Origin: Chloroflexota bacterium
GTDB taxonomy: Bacteria; Chloroflexota; Anaerolineae; Anaerolineales; VGOW01
Length of the DNA: 13,003 nucleotides
Reading direction: 5' to 3'
NCBI GenBank assembly: GCA_016215145.1
Contig: JACRLA010000206.1
Span: 1 to 13,003, forward strand
Part shown: positions 6,548-13,003 of the stretch, piece by piece
Position numbering within the stretch: the first letter of the stretch is position 1
Layout of the letters: each line of letters starts with the position of its first letter
The notes under the pieces: model-generated
Databases searched by the model: none
Seen by the model: the letters and a program-made list of their open reading frames with translations, nothing else
Told to the model about the DNA's origin: nothing
Made by a program: the position numbers and the translations under genes

Positions 6548-6609
6548 ATAACACGCATCACCCCTTCGGGTCACGCATCACGCAGCATGCACTATGCAAT
6601 ACGCAAAGC
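6509..6609 (+). repeat. Composite repeat tract spanning the junction of two genes
   Basis: Two perfect 15-bp units GAAACAATGAACAAT (6509-6523, 6524-6538) are followed by GAAGAATGAATAA. Then come CACGCATCAC (6552-6561), the 10-bp hairpin motif CCCTTCGGGT (6562-6571) and an exact second CACGCATCAC (6572-6581), followed by degenerate GCACTATGCAATACGC units to about 6609. GTCACGCATCACGCA (6570-6584) recurs exactly at 12901-12915. The tract encodes the last residues of the upstream protein and the first 22 of the downstream one. Confidence 0.85.
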
Positions 6610-8001
6610 AAAGTCGTTTTGTTCATCATCCTGCTTTTCGGCTTTGCTTTTCGCGTTCACAATTTGGGCGCGCAAAGTTTTTGGTTGGACGAAGCGTATA
6701 CGTGGGGTGTGGTGACGCGCACGACGTGGGGCGATGTGTGGAGCGCGATGTGGGTGGTGAGTGATGTCTCGCCGTTGTATTATGTGTTGGCGAAACTCTT
6801 TACGCCGATGTGGGGGGCGAGTGAATTTGGTTTAAGAATCTTAAGCGCGTTCTTTGGTTGGTTAGCCATTGTAGTGACGTATCGTCTGGGGCGCGCGATG
6901 TTTGACGAGCGCGTGGGCATATTCGCCTCGGCTATCATCGCCCTCTCGCCGTTTGCAATTTGGTATTCGCAAGACGCGCGCCCTTATGGCTTGTATCTTT
7001 TTCTCGCCGCGCTCGTGTTGTGGGGTTTGCATCGCGCCGAGCGCGGGCGCGGCTGGAAAATTTTTATTGCTGTCAGCGCGCTGCTGTATCTCACGCATTA
7101 CGTCGCCGCGCTGTTCGCCTATGCCCAAGCGATTTACGTGTTGACTCGCTTGCGCGCGAAACCAAAATTATTTCGCCAATGGTTTATGGCGCAATCTATC
7201 GCCGCTGTACCTATCGCGTTATGGGTCATCATCTTTTTGCTTCAACGTCGTCCTCTCACAGCCAATACGTGGATACCCGCCGTGACTCTGCTCACACCAT
7301 TGCAAACGTTGTGGAACTTTGTGAGCGGCGACGCCGCCCAATGGACTCTGTGGATGATGATCGGCGTGATCGCCTTGATCATCTTAATGATCACGGGGGC
7401 GCGGACGTTTTCAGTGGCGGCGCAATTATTAATGTGGTGGCTTGTTCTGCCCATCTTCACCGCGTGGGCGTTTTCGCTCCGCATACCTGCTTACGTAGAT
7501 CGATTCTTTGAGCCTGCCCTTTTGTCGGTTGCGCTTCTGCTCGCTTCGGGTTTAATGGCAGTGCCATCGTCTCGTTTGCGAACTTTGATGATTGCCCTGA
7601 CATTGCTCGCCATGTCCTTCGCCTCAACACGCTTGTTTTTCGATTCGGCATTTACCAAAGAAGATTGGCGCGGCGTCACGCGAATGATTGTGGCGCGGGG
7701 TTTGCCCGTTGCCGTTACAGATTCGGAAACGATGTTAGGCATGACTCCCTATCTTCCCTCACCCCTGGGCTTTATCCCGATTCGGTCTTCAGCCGATTTG
7801 ACGAATCAATTGGCGCAGGGATCGTTTATCTTGGTGACTCGCAGCCCGCATGAGTCGGCGCACGCCTTAGGTGAAGTTGGGCGATTCGATCCTTTGACCG
7901 AATCATCCGATGACGTTGTGCGTTGGTTCAAGACTCATCCGGAAATTAAGATCACCTCACACCGTTTTGTCGGCGCCGTGGTTGTCACGGTAGAGAAATA
8001 G
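6544..8001 (+). CDS. GT39 family glycosyltransferase (ArnT/PMT-like) with repeat-derived N-terminus
   Basis: A 485-aa polytopic GT-C enzyme of the GT39 type. After the first membrane segment comes LGAQSFWLDEAYTWGVV (41-57) with the conserved DE (49-50). Then SDVSPLYYVL (73-82, the usual HPPLYY position), GASEFGLRILSAFFGWLAI (91-109), LSPFAIWYSQDARPYGLYL (134-152) and THYVAAL (184-190), all in standard order. Later come IPAYVDRFFEPAL and a short soluble C-terminal domain. Expected role: transfer of a sugar from a polyprenyl-phosphate donor at the outer membrane face; acceptor unknown. Residues 1-22 (MNNTHHPFGSRITQHALCNT...) come from repeat DNA. No other ATG or GTG precedes the first membrane segment; only a TTG near 6616 could bypass the tract. 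ATGA overlap with the upstream gene. Close in pattern to the gene at 9206. Confidence 0.9.
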   Translation: MNNTHHPFGSRITQHALCNTQSKVVLFIILLFGFAFRVHNLGAQSFWLDEAYTWGVVTRTTWGDVWSAMWVVSDVSPLYYVLAKLFTPMWGASEFGLRILSAFFGWLAIVVTYRLGRAMFDERVGIFASAIIALSPFAIWYSQDARPYGLYLFLAALVLWGLHRAERGRGWKIFIAVSALLYLTHYVAALFAYAQAIYVLTRLRAKPKLFRQWFMAQSIAAVPIALWVIIFLLQRRPLTANTWIPAVTLLTPLQTLWNFVSGDAAQWTLWMMIGVIALIILMITGARTFSVAAQLLMWWLVLPIFTAWAFSLRIPAYVDRFFEPALLSVALLLASGLMAVPSSRLRTLMIALTLLAMSFASTRLFFDSAFTKEDWRGVTRMIVARGLPVAVTDSETMLGMTPYLPSPLGFIPIRSSADLTNQLAQGSFILVTRSPHESAHALGEVGRFDPLTESSDDVVRWFKTHPEIKITSHRFVGAVVVTVEK

Positions 8002-8003
8002 TT

Positions 8004-9209
8004 ATGGATAAGCAGCGTCTCATCATTATTGCTTTAGCGATTCTTCTGCCTATTGTTTTTGTAGCAGATGTGATCTTCACCCACAACGCCTTCACCGCGC
8101 GCTTTCCGGGCGGCAACGATTCGGTGCCGCGCTACGTGGGCGCGCAGGCGTGGTTCTTTGAACGCCTCAGCCCATATAGCGATGAGGTAACGGATCGCGC
8201 GCAAAAAATAATTTACGGACGCTTGGCGAAACCCGAAGAAGACAAACAACGATTCGCTTACCCCTTCTACGTGATCTTTTTCTACTTGCCGCTTACGTTC
8301 TTCACTTGGGATTGGGCGCAGGCGATTGGCATTGTGGTTTTGGAATTCGCGCTCGTGGCGATGACGATCTTCAGTTTGCGACTCTATCGTTGGTCGCCGC
8401 CGCCGCTCGTGCTGGCATTCACCGTTTTGTGGACGATCATTTTCTATCACGGCACGCGGACGATCATCTTGGTGCAGTTCGCTGGCATTGCCGCCTTGTT
8501 GATCGTGGTGGGCTTGTGGGCGATCAAAGAGAAGCGCGATGTGTTGGGCGGGGTCGCCTTAGCCCTTGCTTCGGCAAAACCACAAATGTTATTTTTGATC
8601 TTGCCCCTGATCGGGTTGTGGAGTCTGTTCAACAAACGCTGGCGGTTGGCGGCATCACTCACCATCACCATATTAACTTTGCTGGGCGTTTCATTTGCTC
8701 TGCTGCCGTCGTGGTTGTTCGACATGCAAACGCAGTTAGCCGATTACACCAACTACACCCACATCGGCTCGCCGATTAACATTTTGACGACAATTGTTTT
8801 CCCTTCTTTAGATTCAACAGTGGAATGGGGAATGATTGGCATTTTGTTGGGCTGGTTGTTGTGGGAATGGTGGCAGGTAAAGCGCGATCAAGACAGTACC
8901 CGCCTCGATTGGGTGATCGCCTTGACGTTGATCATCACCAACATGATCGTCACCCGCACCGCGACGACCAATTACGTGATGATGCTGCCTGCGTTATTTT
9001 ATATGTTCAAAGTTGCGGCAGATCGTTTCGGCGCAAAAGCAAATGTGTGGATTGTAATGACAGAGTTGATTCTGTTTATCGGTATATGGATGTTGTTCGC
9101 CTTCACGCTGAAAGGGCGCGACGAACAATGGCAAGTCTACCTGCCACTGCCACTTATGTTGTTGGCGGGGATGATTGTCTTTAGACCGAAACAGGAATCG
9201 CGCCCGTGA
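8004..9209 (+). CDS. GT87/DUF2029-type polyprenol-phosphate-dependent glycosyltransferase
   Basis: A 401-aa multi-pass protein with the layout of the GT87 (DUF2029) mannosyltransferase group. There is an N-terminal membrane segment, then an outer loop FPGGNDSVPRYVGAQAWFF (34-52, acidic D39) and LSPYSDEV (55-62). Next is RFAYPFYVIFFYLPLTFF (83-100), and then VQFAGIAALL and GGVALALASAKPQM (182-195, KPQ typical of the family). Characterised GT87 members add mannose from polyprenyl-phosphate-mannose to lipid-linked glycans; the donor here is not known. The classic aspartate site reads NDS rather than the more usual DF. ATG at 8004 lies 2 nt after the upstream stop with only a weak GAGA-like ribosome site. 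No repeat-derived segments. It ends in a GTGA overlap with the next gene. Confidence 0.83.
   Translation: MDKQRLIIIALAILLPIVFVADVIFTHNAFTARFPGGNDSVPRYVGAQAWFFERLSPYSDEVTDRAQKIIYGRLAKPEEDKQRFAYPFYVIFFYLPLTFFTWDWAQAIGIVVLEFALVAMTIFSLRLYRWSPPPLVLAFTVLWTIIFYHGTRTIILVQFAGIAALLIVVGLWAIKEKRDVLGGVALALASAKPQMLFLILPLIGLWSLFNKRWRLAASLTITILTLLGVSFALLPSWLFDMQTQLADYTNYTHIGSPINILTTIVFPSLDSTVEWGMIGILLGWLLWEWWQVKRDQDSTRLDWVIALTLIITNMIVTRTATTNYVMMLPALFYMFKVAADRFGAKANVWIVMTELILFIGIWMLFAFTLKGRDEQWQVYLPLPLMLLAGMIVFRPKQESRP
9193..9197 (+). promoter_or_regulatory. Shine-Dalgarno site for the GTG start at 9206
   Basis: AGGAA lies eight bases before GTG inside the end of the upstream gene. It supports this GTG start and coupled translation. 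Confidence 0.6.
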
Positions 9210-10675
9210 ACGAATCTCACATCGCCATTCGGAATGACAAAATTAATTATCTCTGGTTGGCGGTTGTTGTTTTACTGTCGGCAACGCTGCTGCGTTCCTT
9301 TGATGTGGGCGCGCAAAGTTTAACCTTCGATGAATCAGATCGGGTGTTGTTAGCGCGTTTGCCGTGGGCGCAAAGCTGGATCGGCGTTGCTCAAGAAGGC
9401 TTGCACGCCTTGCCCATGCTTGTTCTCGTTCTAAAATTTTTTGTCGAGCCGCTCAACGAAACCTGGATTCGATTGCCGTCAGTGTTGTTCGGCATCGTCA
9501 CCATCGCGCTCATGTCTTCTCTGGCACGATCATGGTTCGGGCGTTGGGCGGGATGGGCGGTGTTATGTTTATTTGCTCTCAACCCATTTCATATTTGGTT
9601 CTCGCGTACGGCGACTATGTATAGCGTGATGTTGTTCAGCGTCGCCGGATCGTTTTGGGCTTTTCACAAGGTGCTGCGGTCGGTGCGCGCGCCGCTGTGG
9701 ATTTTAATGAGCCTCTTCACCAGCGCGGGCATTTTGACTCATCATTTCGCTTTGATTGCCCCCTTTGTGCAGTTCGCGTATTTAGTAGCGACGTTGAAAC
9801 AGAACCATAAGGTCATTGTAGGGTGGATGTTAGCGCAGGGGTTGGCGGCGACCCCGTTGTTGATCTGGTTGGGGTGGAGCATCACACAGCAAAAAGTGTA
9901 TTACATCGGCACCGCGGCATCGCGTTCCCCTAATCTGCTAGATGTGTTTCAGACGTTGTGGAATTACAGTTTTGTTTATACCGGCGAAGTGACACCCTTG
10001 ATAATCGTCTCGTTAATTTTATTTTTGAGTTTATTTGCGTTTGGGTTCTATATCGCGTGGCGTGAGGCGCGTCTGTTAGTGTGGTGGTTTGCGTTGCCAT
10101 TAGCAACGGCGTTTGTGTTTTCGTTTCGCCTGCCGATGTATATTGATCGTTATCTCTCGCCGATCATGTTGGCGTTGGTGTTGGTGCTGGTGTTGGGAGT
10201 AGCTCGTTTGCGCTGGCGTAATGGTTTATTAGCGGCGTTGTTGTGCATCAGCGCATTTAATATCAGCCGCATTTATTATGATCAAAACTTTTTTGCCAAA
10301 GAAGGCTGGCGCGAATCGATCACCTACCTGCAATCGCGTGAGCGCGAAGGCGATGTGATCGTTGCCCCGCACTTTGAACAGTTCTTGCCGTTCTTCCTTT
10401 ACTATCAAGGCAAGTTGCCTTTCAAAGGAATCACCGCCGGGCAGAACAAAATTTTTAAAATAGATGATCTCAAAGGCGGCGCGACACGCCTTTGGCTCTT
10501 TACGCCACACTATCAAGACTCGACTCATTTGTTAGCCGCCTGTCCGCCATTCGATCAAGTGACGCAGGCAGTGACGAAAGATCACGCGGATTGGGTTATA
10601 GCAAACGCCTCAAAGATGCTTGAGCGCACTGATTATCCTTGCATCACCATTTTCCTTTATGACTTCGGGCGCTAG
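9206..10675 (+). CDS. GT39-like glycosyltransferase, divergent paralogue of the 6544-8001 gene
   Basis: A 489-aa polytopic protein that tracks the gene at 6544 along its length: VGAQSLTFDESDRVLL (34-49) against LGAQSFWLDEAYTWGV, NPFHIWFSRTATMYSV (126-141) against SPFAIWYSQDARPYGL, THHFAL against THYVAA, and MYIDRYLSPIM against AYVDRFFEPAL, with a similar soluble C-terminal domain. The DE pair (42-43) is kept. The segment that is normally HPPLYY-like has become GLHALPMLVLVLKF (65-78), and YSQ-A-R has become FSRTATMY. This suggests changed acceptor or donor recognition while keeping the fold. GTG start with AGGAA eight bases upstream, in a GTGA overlap. No repeat insertions. The stop is 1 nt before the next start. 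Confidence 0.87.
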   Translation: MNESHIAIRNDKINYLWLAVVVLLSATLLRSFDVGAQSLTFDESDRVLLARLPWAQSWIGVAQEGLHALPMLVLVLKFFVEPLNETWIRLPSVLFGIVTIALMSSLARSWFGRWAGWAVLCLFALNPFHIWFSRTATMYSVMLFSVAGSFWAFHKVLRSVRAPLWILMSLFTSAGILTHHFALIAPFVQFAYLVATLKQNHKVIVGWMLAQGLAATPLLIWLGWSITQQKVYYIGTAASRSPNLLDVFQTLWNYSFVYTGEVTPLIIVSLILFLSLFAFGFYIAWREARLLVWWFALPLATAFVFSFRLPMYIDRYLSPIMLALVLVLVLGVARLRWRNGLLAALLCISAFNISRIYYDQNFFAKEGWRESITYLQSREREGDVIVAPHFEQFLPFFLYYQGKLPFKGITAGQNKIFKIDDLKGGATRLWLFTPHYQDSTHLLAACPPFDQVTQAVTKDHADWVIANASKMLERTDYPCITIFLYDFGR

Positions 10676-10676
10676 A

Positions 10677-12296
10677 ATGGGCAACGTGACTCGCGCCGAG
10701 TGGCGTTGGGCGATCATCGCCAGCTTCTTGATCATCGCCCTCTCCTCGATTCCTTACCTCACTGGGTATCTCGCGCAAACGCCCGATAAAATTTTCGGTG
10801 GCGCGGTATTTGATCGCATGGATTACAACGTGCATCTTGCCAGCATTCTTACTGGCTTGCGCGGCGAGTGGGCTTATCCCATTCTGCACACACACGAATC
10901 GATTCCGCCGTCATATGTCAAATTGTTTTACATCTTCATTGGACAGTTTGGGCGAATCGTTCCACTCAGTCCATATACGCTTTATGAAATCGCGCGCGTC
11001 GCGTGCGGCGTATGGATGTCTCTCACAATGTATGCTTTTGCCTCGCGATTTTTATTTTCGATTGCCTTGCGGCGCACTGCCTTTTTATTTTTTTCGTTGG
11101 GGTCGGGTTTGGGCTGGGTGATGCTTGCCCTCAAATGGTTGCCTGACTCGAATGTCTCGCCGATTGATTTTTGGTTGATGGATCTCTATGGATTCTTTTC
11201 GTTGCTCACCTTTCCACACTTCACTACCGTGTTCGCCCTGACGTGGTCGGGGGCGTTGGCCTTTCTAAATTTTCAGCGAGATGGCAAACCGCGCGACATG
11301 ATCTTTTCAATCATCACCGCTTTGTTGATTTTATATTTTCAACCTTTCGCGGTTGGCATCCTAGATGGTGTGTTGAGTTTATATGCGATCAGCCGTTGGA
11401 TGTGGCGGCGTAAAATTATTTGGCGTGAGTTCGTTGGCTTAAGTTTCATGGCGATCTCGCAAGTGCCGTTGCTGATGTATTCTGCGTTCACGTTTTGGGG
11501 CGACGCCACTTGGCGAAGTTCATCGGGGCAATTGATCATGCTCTCGCCTTCGCCTATCTATTATGTGATGGGGATTGGCCTCGTCGGCGCGTTAGCGTTT
11601 TTTGGAGCTTGGCGACTGATCAGGCACGCTCCGGATGAATCATGGTTGCTGATGATCTGGATGGTTGCCGTCGCCGTGCTAATTTACTTGCCGACTCAAT
11701 TTCAACGCCGCTTTACTGAAGGAGCATGGGCGCCGCTCTCGGTGTTGGCGGCGATGGGTGTGGCGACTCTGATGCCGCGCTTGAGACGGTTGAAGGGCGT
11801 GGCGGCGCGGGTGCGGTATCCATATCCCCGTGCGCGCGGGCTGATCATTATGTTGATCATTTTGATCGCCTCTGCCTCATCGTTATATCTCACCTTTGGC
11901 GGCGCGTTGATTGCCTTGACGCGCAACGCCACTCTTTTTGATTCTGCCGACATGATGAATGCGATAAGTTGGTTACAAACAAATTCTCAATGGCAAGAAA
12001 CGATCTTCACTTCAGAAAAAACAGGCAATGTGATTCCGGCGCGCATCGGGCATCGGGTGTATCTGGGTCATCCGGTAGAGACGGCAAACTACACTGTAAA
12101 AGTGGAAAACGCGAATCGATTCTTCTCGACGATGAGCGATGAGGAGCGTAAGACGCTGCTCGCACAATGCGATTGCCGTTTTGTTTTTTACAGCCTACAC
12201 GAGCGCGAACTGGGTTCGTTCAATTTTGATTCAGTGAATTACTTGAAGCGTGTGTATCATAATGACGAAGTAGCGATCTATGAAGTTACAAGGTAG
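10677..12296 (+). CDS. Polytopic membrane protein with 'DRMDYNVHLASILTGLRGEW' motif, probable GT-C type
   Basis: With the ATG at 10677 the product is 539 aa. After one membrane segment comes FDRMDYNVHLASILTGLRG (45-63), then YPILHTHESIPPSYVKLFYIFIGQFGRI (66-93), SLGSGLGWVMLAL, and a 'DFW...YGFFSLLTFPHF' stretch. About ten hydrophobic segments and a soluble C-terminal domain (roughly 410-539) follow. I recognise this as a family seen repeatedly in Chloroflexota and some other phyla, sometimes labelled GT39 or mannosyltransferase; biochemical function is unknown to me. D46 and D49 in the first outer loop would be the GT-C-like acidic residues. The frame stays open upstream to a TTG at 10620, but that would overlap the previous gene by 56 bp. 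ATG 10677 places the start 1 nt after the stop, as elsewhere in the operon, though no strong ribosome site is seen. It ends with tandem stops TAG TGA. Confidence 0.78.
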   Translation: MGNVTRAEWRWAIIASFLIIALSSIPYLTGYLAQTPDKIFGGAVFDRMDYNVHLASILTGLRGEWAYPILHTHESIPPSYVKLFYIFIGQFGRIVPLSPYTLYEIARVACGVWMSLTMYAFASRFLFSIALRRTAFLFFSLGSGLGWVMLALKWLPDSNVSPIDFWLMDLYGFFSLLTFPHFTTVFALTWSGALAFLNFQRDGKPRDMIFSIITALLILYFQPFAVGILDGVLSLYAISRWMWRRKIIWREFVGLSFMAISQVPLLMYSAFTFWGDATWRSSSGQLIMLSPSPIYYVMGIGLVGALAFFGAWRLIRHAPDESWLLMIWMVAVAVLIYLPTQFQRRFTEGAWAPLSVLAAMGVATLMPRLRRLKGVAARVRYPYPRARGLIIMLIILIASASSLYLTFGGALIALTRNATLFDSADMMNAISWLQTNSQWQETIFTSEKTGNVIPARIGHRVYLGHPVETANYTVKVENANRFFSTMSDEERKTLLAQCDCRFVFYSLHERELGSFNFDSVNYLKRVYHNDEVAIYEVTR

Positions 12297-12369
12297 TGAT
12301 AGGTTGGATTTTCTAATCCGCTAACTAACTTGGTTCTCACTTCTGACTCTGTTCATTAGCGAAGCGCAG
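12297..12369 (+). other. 73-bp intergenic gap, the longest in the window
   Basis: The gap follows the double stop TAG TGA. It holds a short 5-bp hairpin, GGATT-TTCT-AATCC (12306-12319), without a T-tract and so not a convincing terminator, and a TTCTCACTTCTGACTC pyrimidine-rich stretch. No clear promoter boxes are seen. It is the only place inside the plus-strand run where a separate promoter could sit. Confidence 0.4.
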
Positions 12370-13003
12370 ATGAATCTCAATCTCCAATCTCCAATCTCCA
12401 ATTACCAATTACTAATTACCTTATTAGCATTTTCACTCCGCGTCATCAACCTCAACTCGCGCCCGCTTTGGTACGACGAAGCCTTCGCCGTGTTGTTTGC
12501 CGAAAAAGGTTTTAGCGCGATGTTGTACGGCACGTTGACTCAAGTGCAAGGGGCTGCCGCCGACGTACATCCCATTGCATATTACGCAGGTTTAAATTTG
12601 TGGATGCAGTTAGTCGGTCAATCGCCCTTTGCCGCGCGGATGCTTTCGGTTTTCATCGGGACGATTACAGTGGCGGCGCTTTTCACGCTGGCGCGGACTC
12701 TGTTTAGCAAGCGAACAGCGTTAGTCGCCATGTTGCTCGCGGCGCTCTCTCCTTTTCACGTTTACTACTCGCAAGAGGCGCGCATGTACGCGCCGTTGGC
12801 GTTGGGGTGCGTCTTAGCGGTTCTGTTTTTTGTGAAAGCGGAGAAACGTATTGCGTATTCCGTGTTCCGTAATAACGCAGACATGCATCACGCATCACTC
12901 GTCACGCATCACGCAATACGCAATACGCTATACGCCATCCGCTATTGGATATTACTTTCCATTAGCGCCGCCTTCTCCATGTACATGCAAAATCTCGCCG
13001 CGT
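12370..13003 (+). CDS. GT39 family glycosyltransferase, 3'-truncated by the window, with two repeat-derived segments
   Basis: The frame is open from ATG 12370 to the window end (211 codons plus one base) with no stop. Signatures are SRPLWYDEAFAVLF (30-43, DE at 36-37), AADVHPIAYYAGLNLW (63-78), GQSPFAARMLSVFIG (83-97), LSPFHVYYSQEARMYAPLAL (126-145) and, at the edge, MYMQNLAA. This is the canonical N-terminal half of a GT39/ArnT-like enzyme, more typical in its HPIAYY and YYSQEARMY motifs than either other GT39 gene here. Residues 2-17 (NLNLQSPISNYQLLIT) come from AATCTCC/AATTACC repeats and run into the first membrane segment. Residues 160-190 come from an AATACGC/CGCATCAC tract, in a loop between hydrophobic segments. 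The start is the only ATG ahead of the first membrane segment; the ribosome site (GAAGCG) is weak. The 3' half lies outside the window. Confidence 0.88.
   Translation, partial: MNLNLQSPISNYQLLITLLAFSLRVINLNSRPLWYDEAFAVLFAEKGFSAMLYGTLTQVQGAAADVHPIAYYAGLNLWMQLVGQSPFAARMLSVFIGTITVAALFTLARTLFSKRTALVAMLLAALSPFHVYYSQEARMYAPLALGCVLAVLFFVKAEKRIAYSVFRNNADMHHASLVTHHAIRNTLYAIRYWILLSISAAFSMYMQNLAA
12373..12421 (+). repeat. In-frame AATCTCC/AATTACC repeat at the N-terminus of the third GT39 gene
   Basis: About three AATCTCC units are followed by three AATTACC/AATTACT units directly after the ATG. The 21 bp at 12400-12420 are an exact reverse complement of 1776-1796. The tract translates as NLNLQSPISNYQLLIT, almost the same peptide as the minus-strand tracts at 2373-2402 (NLQSLITNYQ) and 1774-1799 (NYQLLITNPQS). 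Confidence 0.85.
12847..12938 (+). repeat. In-frame inverted AATACGC / CGCATCAC repeat tract
   Basis: CGTATTGCGTATT (12847-12859) and AATACGCAATACG (12915-12927) form a perfect 13-bp inverted repeat. The 55-bp interior contains CGCATCAC units; GTCACGCATCACGCA (12901-12915) matches 6570-6584 exactly. The tract encodes roughly residues 160-190 of the GT39 protein (IAYSVFRNN ... MHHASLVTHHAIRNTLYAIR), rich in His and lacking the hydrophobic pattern on either side. Confidence 0.83.

Noticed and set aside
5816..6574. Overlapping antisense open frames opposite the DTDSFWH gene, up to 149 codons.
   Set aside because: No ribosome sites or recognisable domains, and they read through the palindromic repeats in the non-family strand.
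6960..7511. Alternative plus-strand frame of 183 codons within the GT39 gene.
   Set aside because: Arg-rich, without membrane segments, and wholly inside a well supported gene; a shadow frame.
10620..10676. TTG at 10620 as the start of the 10677-12296 gene.
   Set aside because: It would overlap the upstream gene by 56 bp with no clear ribosome site; the ATG 1 nt after the stop fits the spacing in the rest of the operon.
12306..12319. Hairpin GGATT-TTCT-AATCC as an intrinsic terminator after the 10677-12296 gene.
   Set aside because: Only five base pairs, AT-rich, and no following T-run; may be a worn repeat.

Overview
The window is almost wall-to-wall coding (about 99% including the two partial genes) at mid-range GC. 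It is a chromosomal cluster of polytopic membrane proteins of the GT-C glycosyltransferase type, with one soluble SAM-dependent methyltransferase at the left edge. The protein families, and above all the dispersed short repeats read through in frame (AATCTCC / AATTACC tracts, CGCATCAC / AATACGC tracts, a GCGAAGGCGC-type tract, and GTCATTGCGAG and GACTTCCGAAGTC palindromes), suggest a mesophilic member of the Chloroflexota, probably Anaerolineae or a relative. This assignment rests on recalled family and repeat patterns, not on a database search.

Layout. 1-732 (+) is the 3' part of a methyltransferase gene. It converges on a minus-strand AftB-like GT-C gene (753-2474), and both stop codons lie inside one perfect 15-bp inverted repeat. 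Only 22 bp separate that gene from a divergent plus-strand run of eight genes that continues past the right edge: a GT39-like protein (2497-4125), a small GT87/GT-C-like protein (4122-5069), a 'DTDSFWH' GT-C-like protein (5045-6547), a GT39 protein (6544-8001), a GT87/DUF2029-type protein (8004-9209), a second GT39 paralogue (9206-10675), a 'D-x-x-DY..HL' polytopic protein (10677-12296), and a third GT39 protein (12370 to beyond 13003). The first seven are tightly packed, with 4-nt ATGA/GTGA overlaps, one 25-bp overlap and gaps of 1-2 nt, so they look like one translationally coupled operon. The last gene follows a 73-bp gap.

Function. GT-C enzymes use polyprenyl-phosphate-linked sugars and work on the outer face of the cytoplasmic membrane. 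Several distinct GT-C subfamilies side by side point to assembly or decoration of a cell-surface glycan, glycolipid or glycoprotein. Donor and acceptor cannot be read from the sequence. No cytoplasmic sugar-activation or flippase gene is present here.

The main oddity is that five of the eight complete or partial GT-C-like genes on either strand other than 4122, 8004, 9206 and 10677 (namely 753, 2497, 5045, 6544 and 12370) carry tracts of genome-type short repeats translated in frame. Internal tracts all fall in predicted loops between hydrophobic segments. Terminal tracts form new N- or C-termini. One gene (5045-6547) appears to have lost its usual C-terminus to such a tract, and the same tract supplies the start of the next gene. 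No tRNA, rRNA, CRISPR array, transposase or phage gene was seen.
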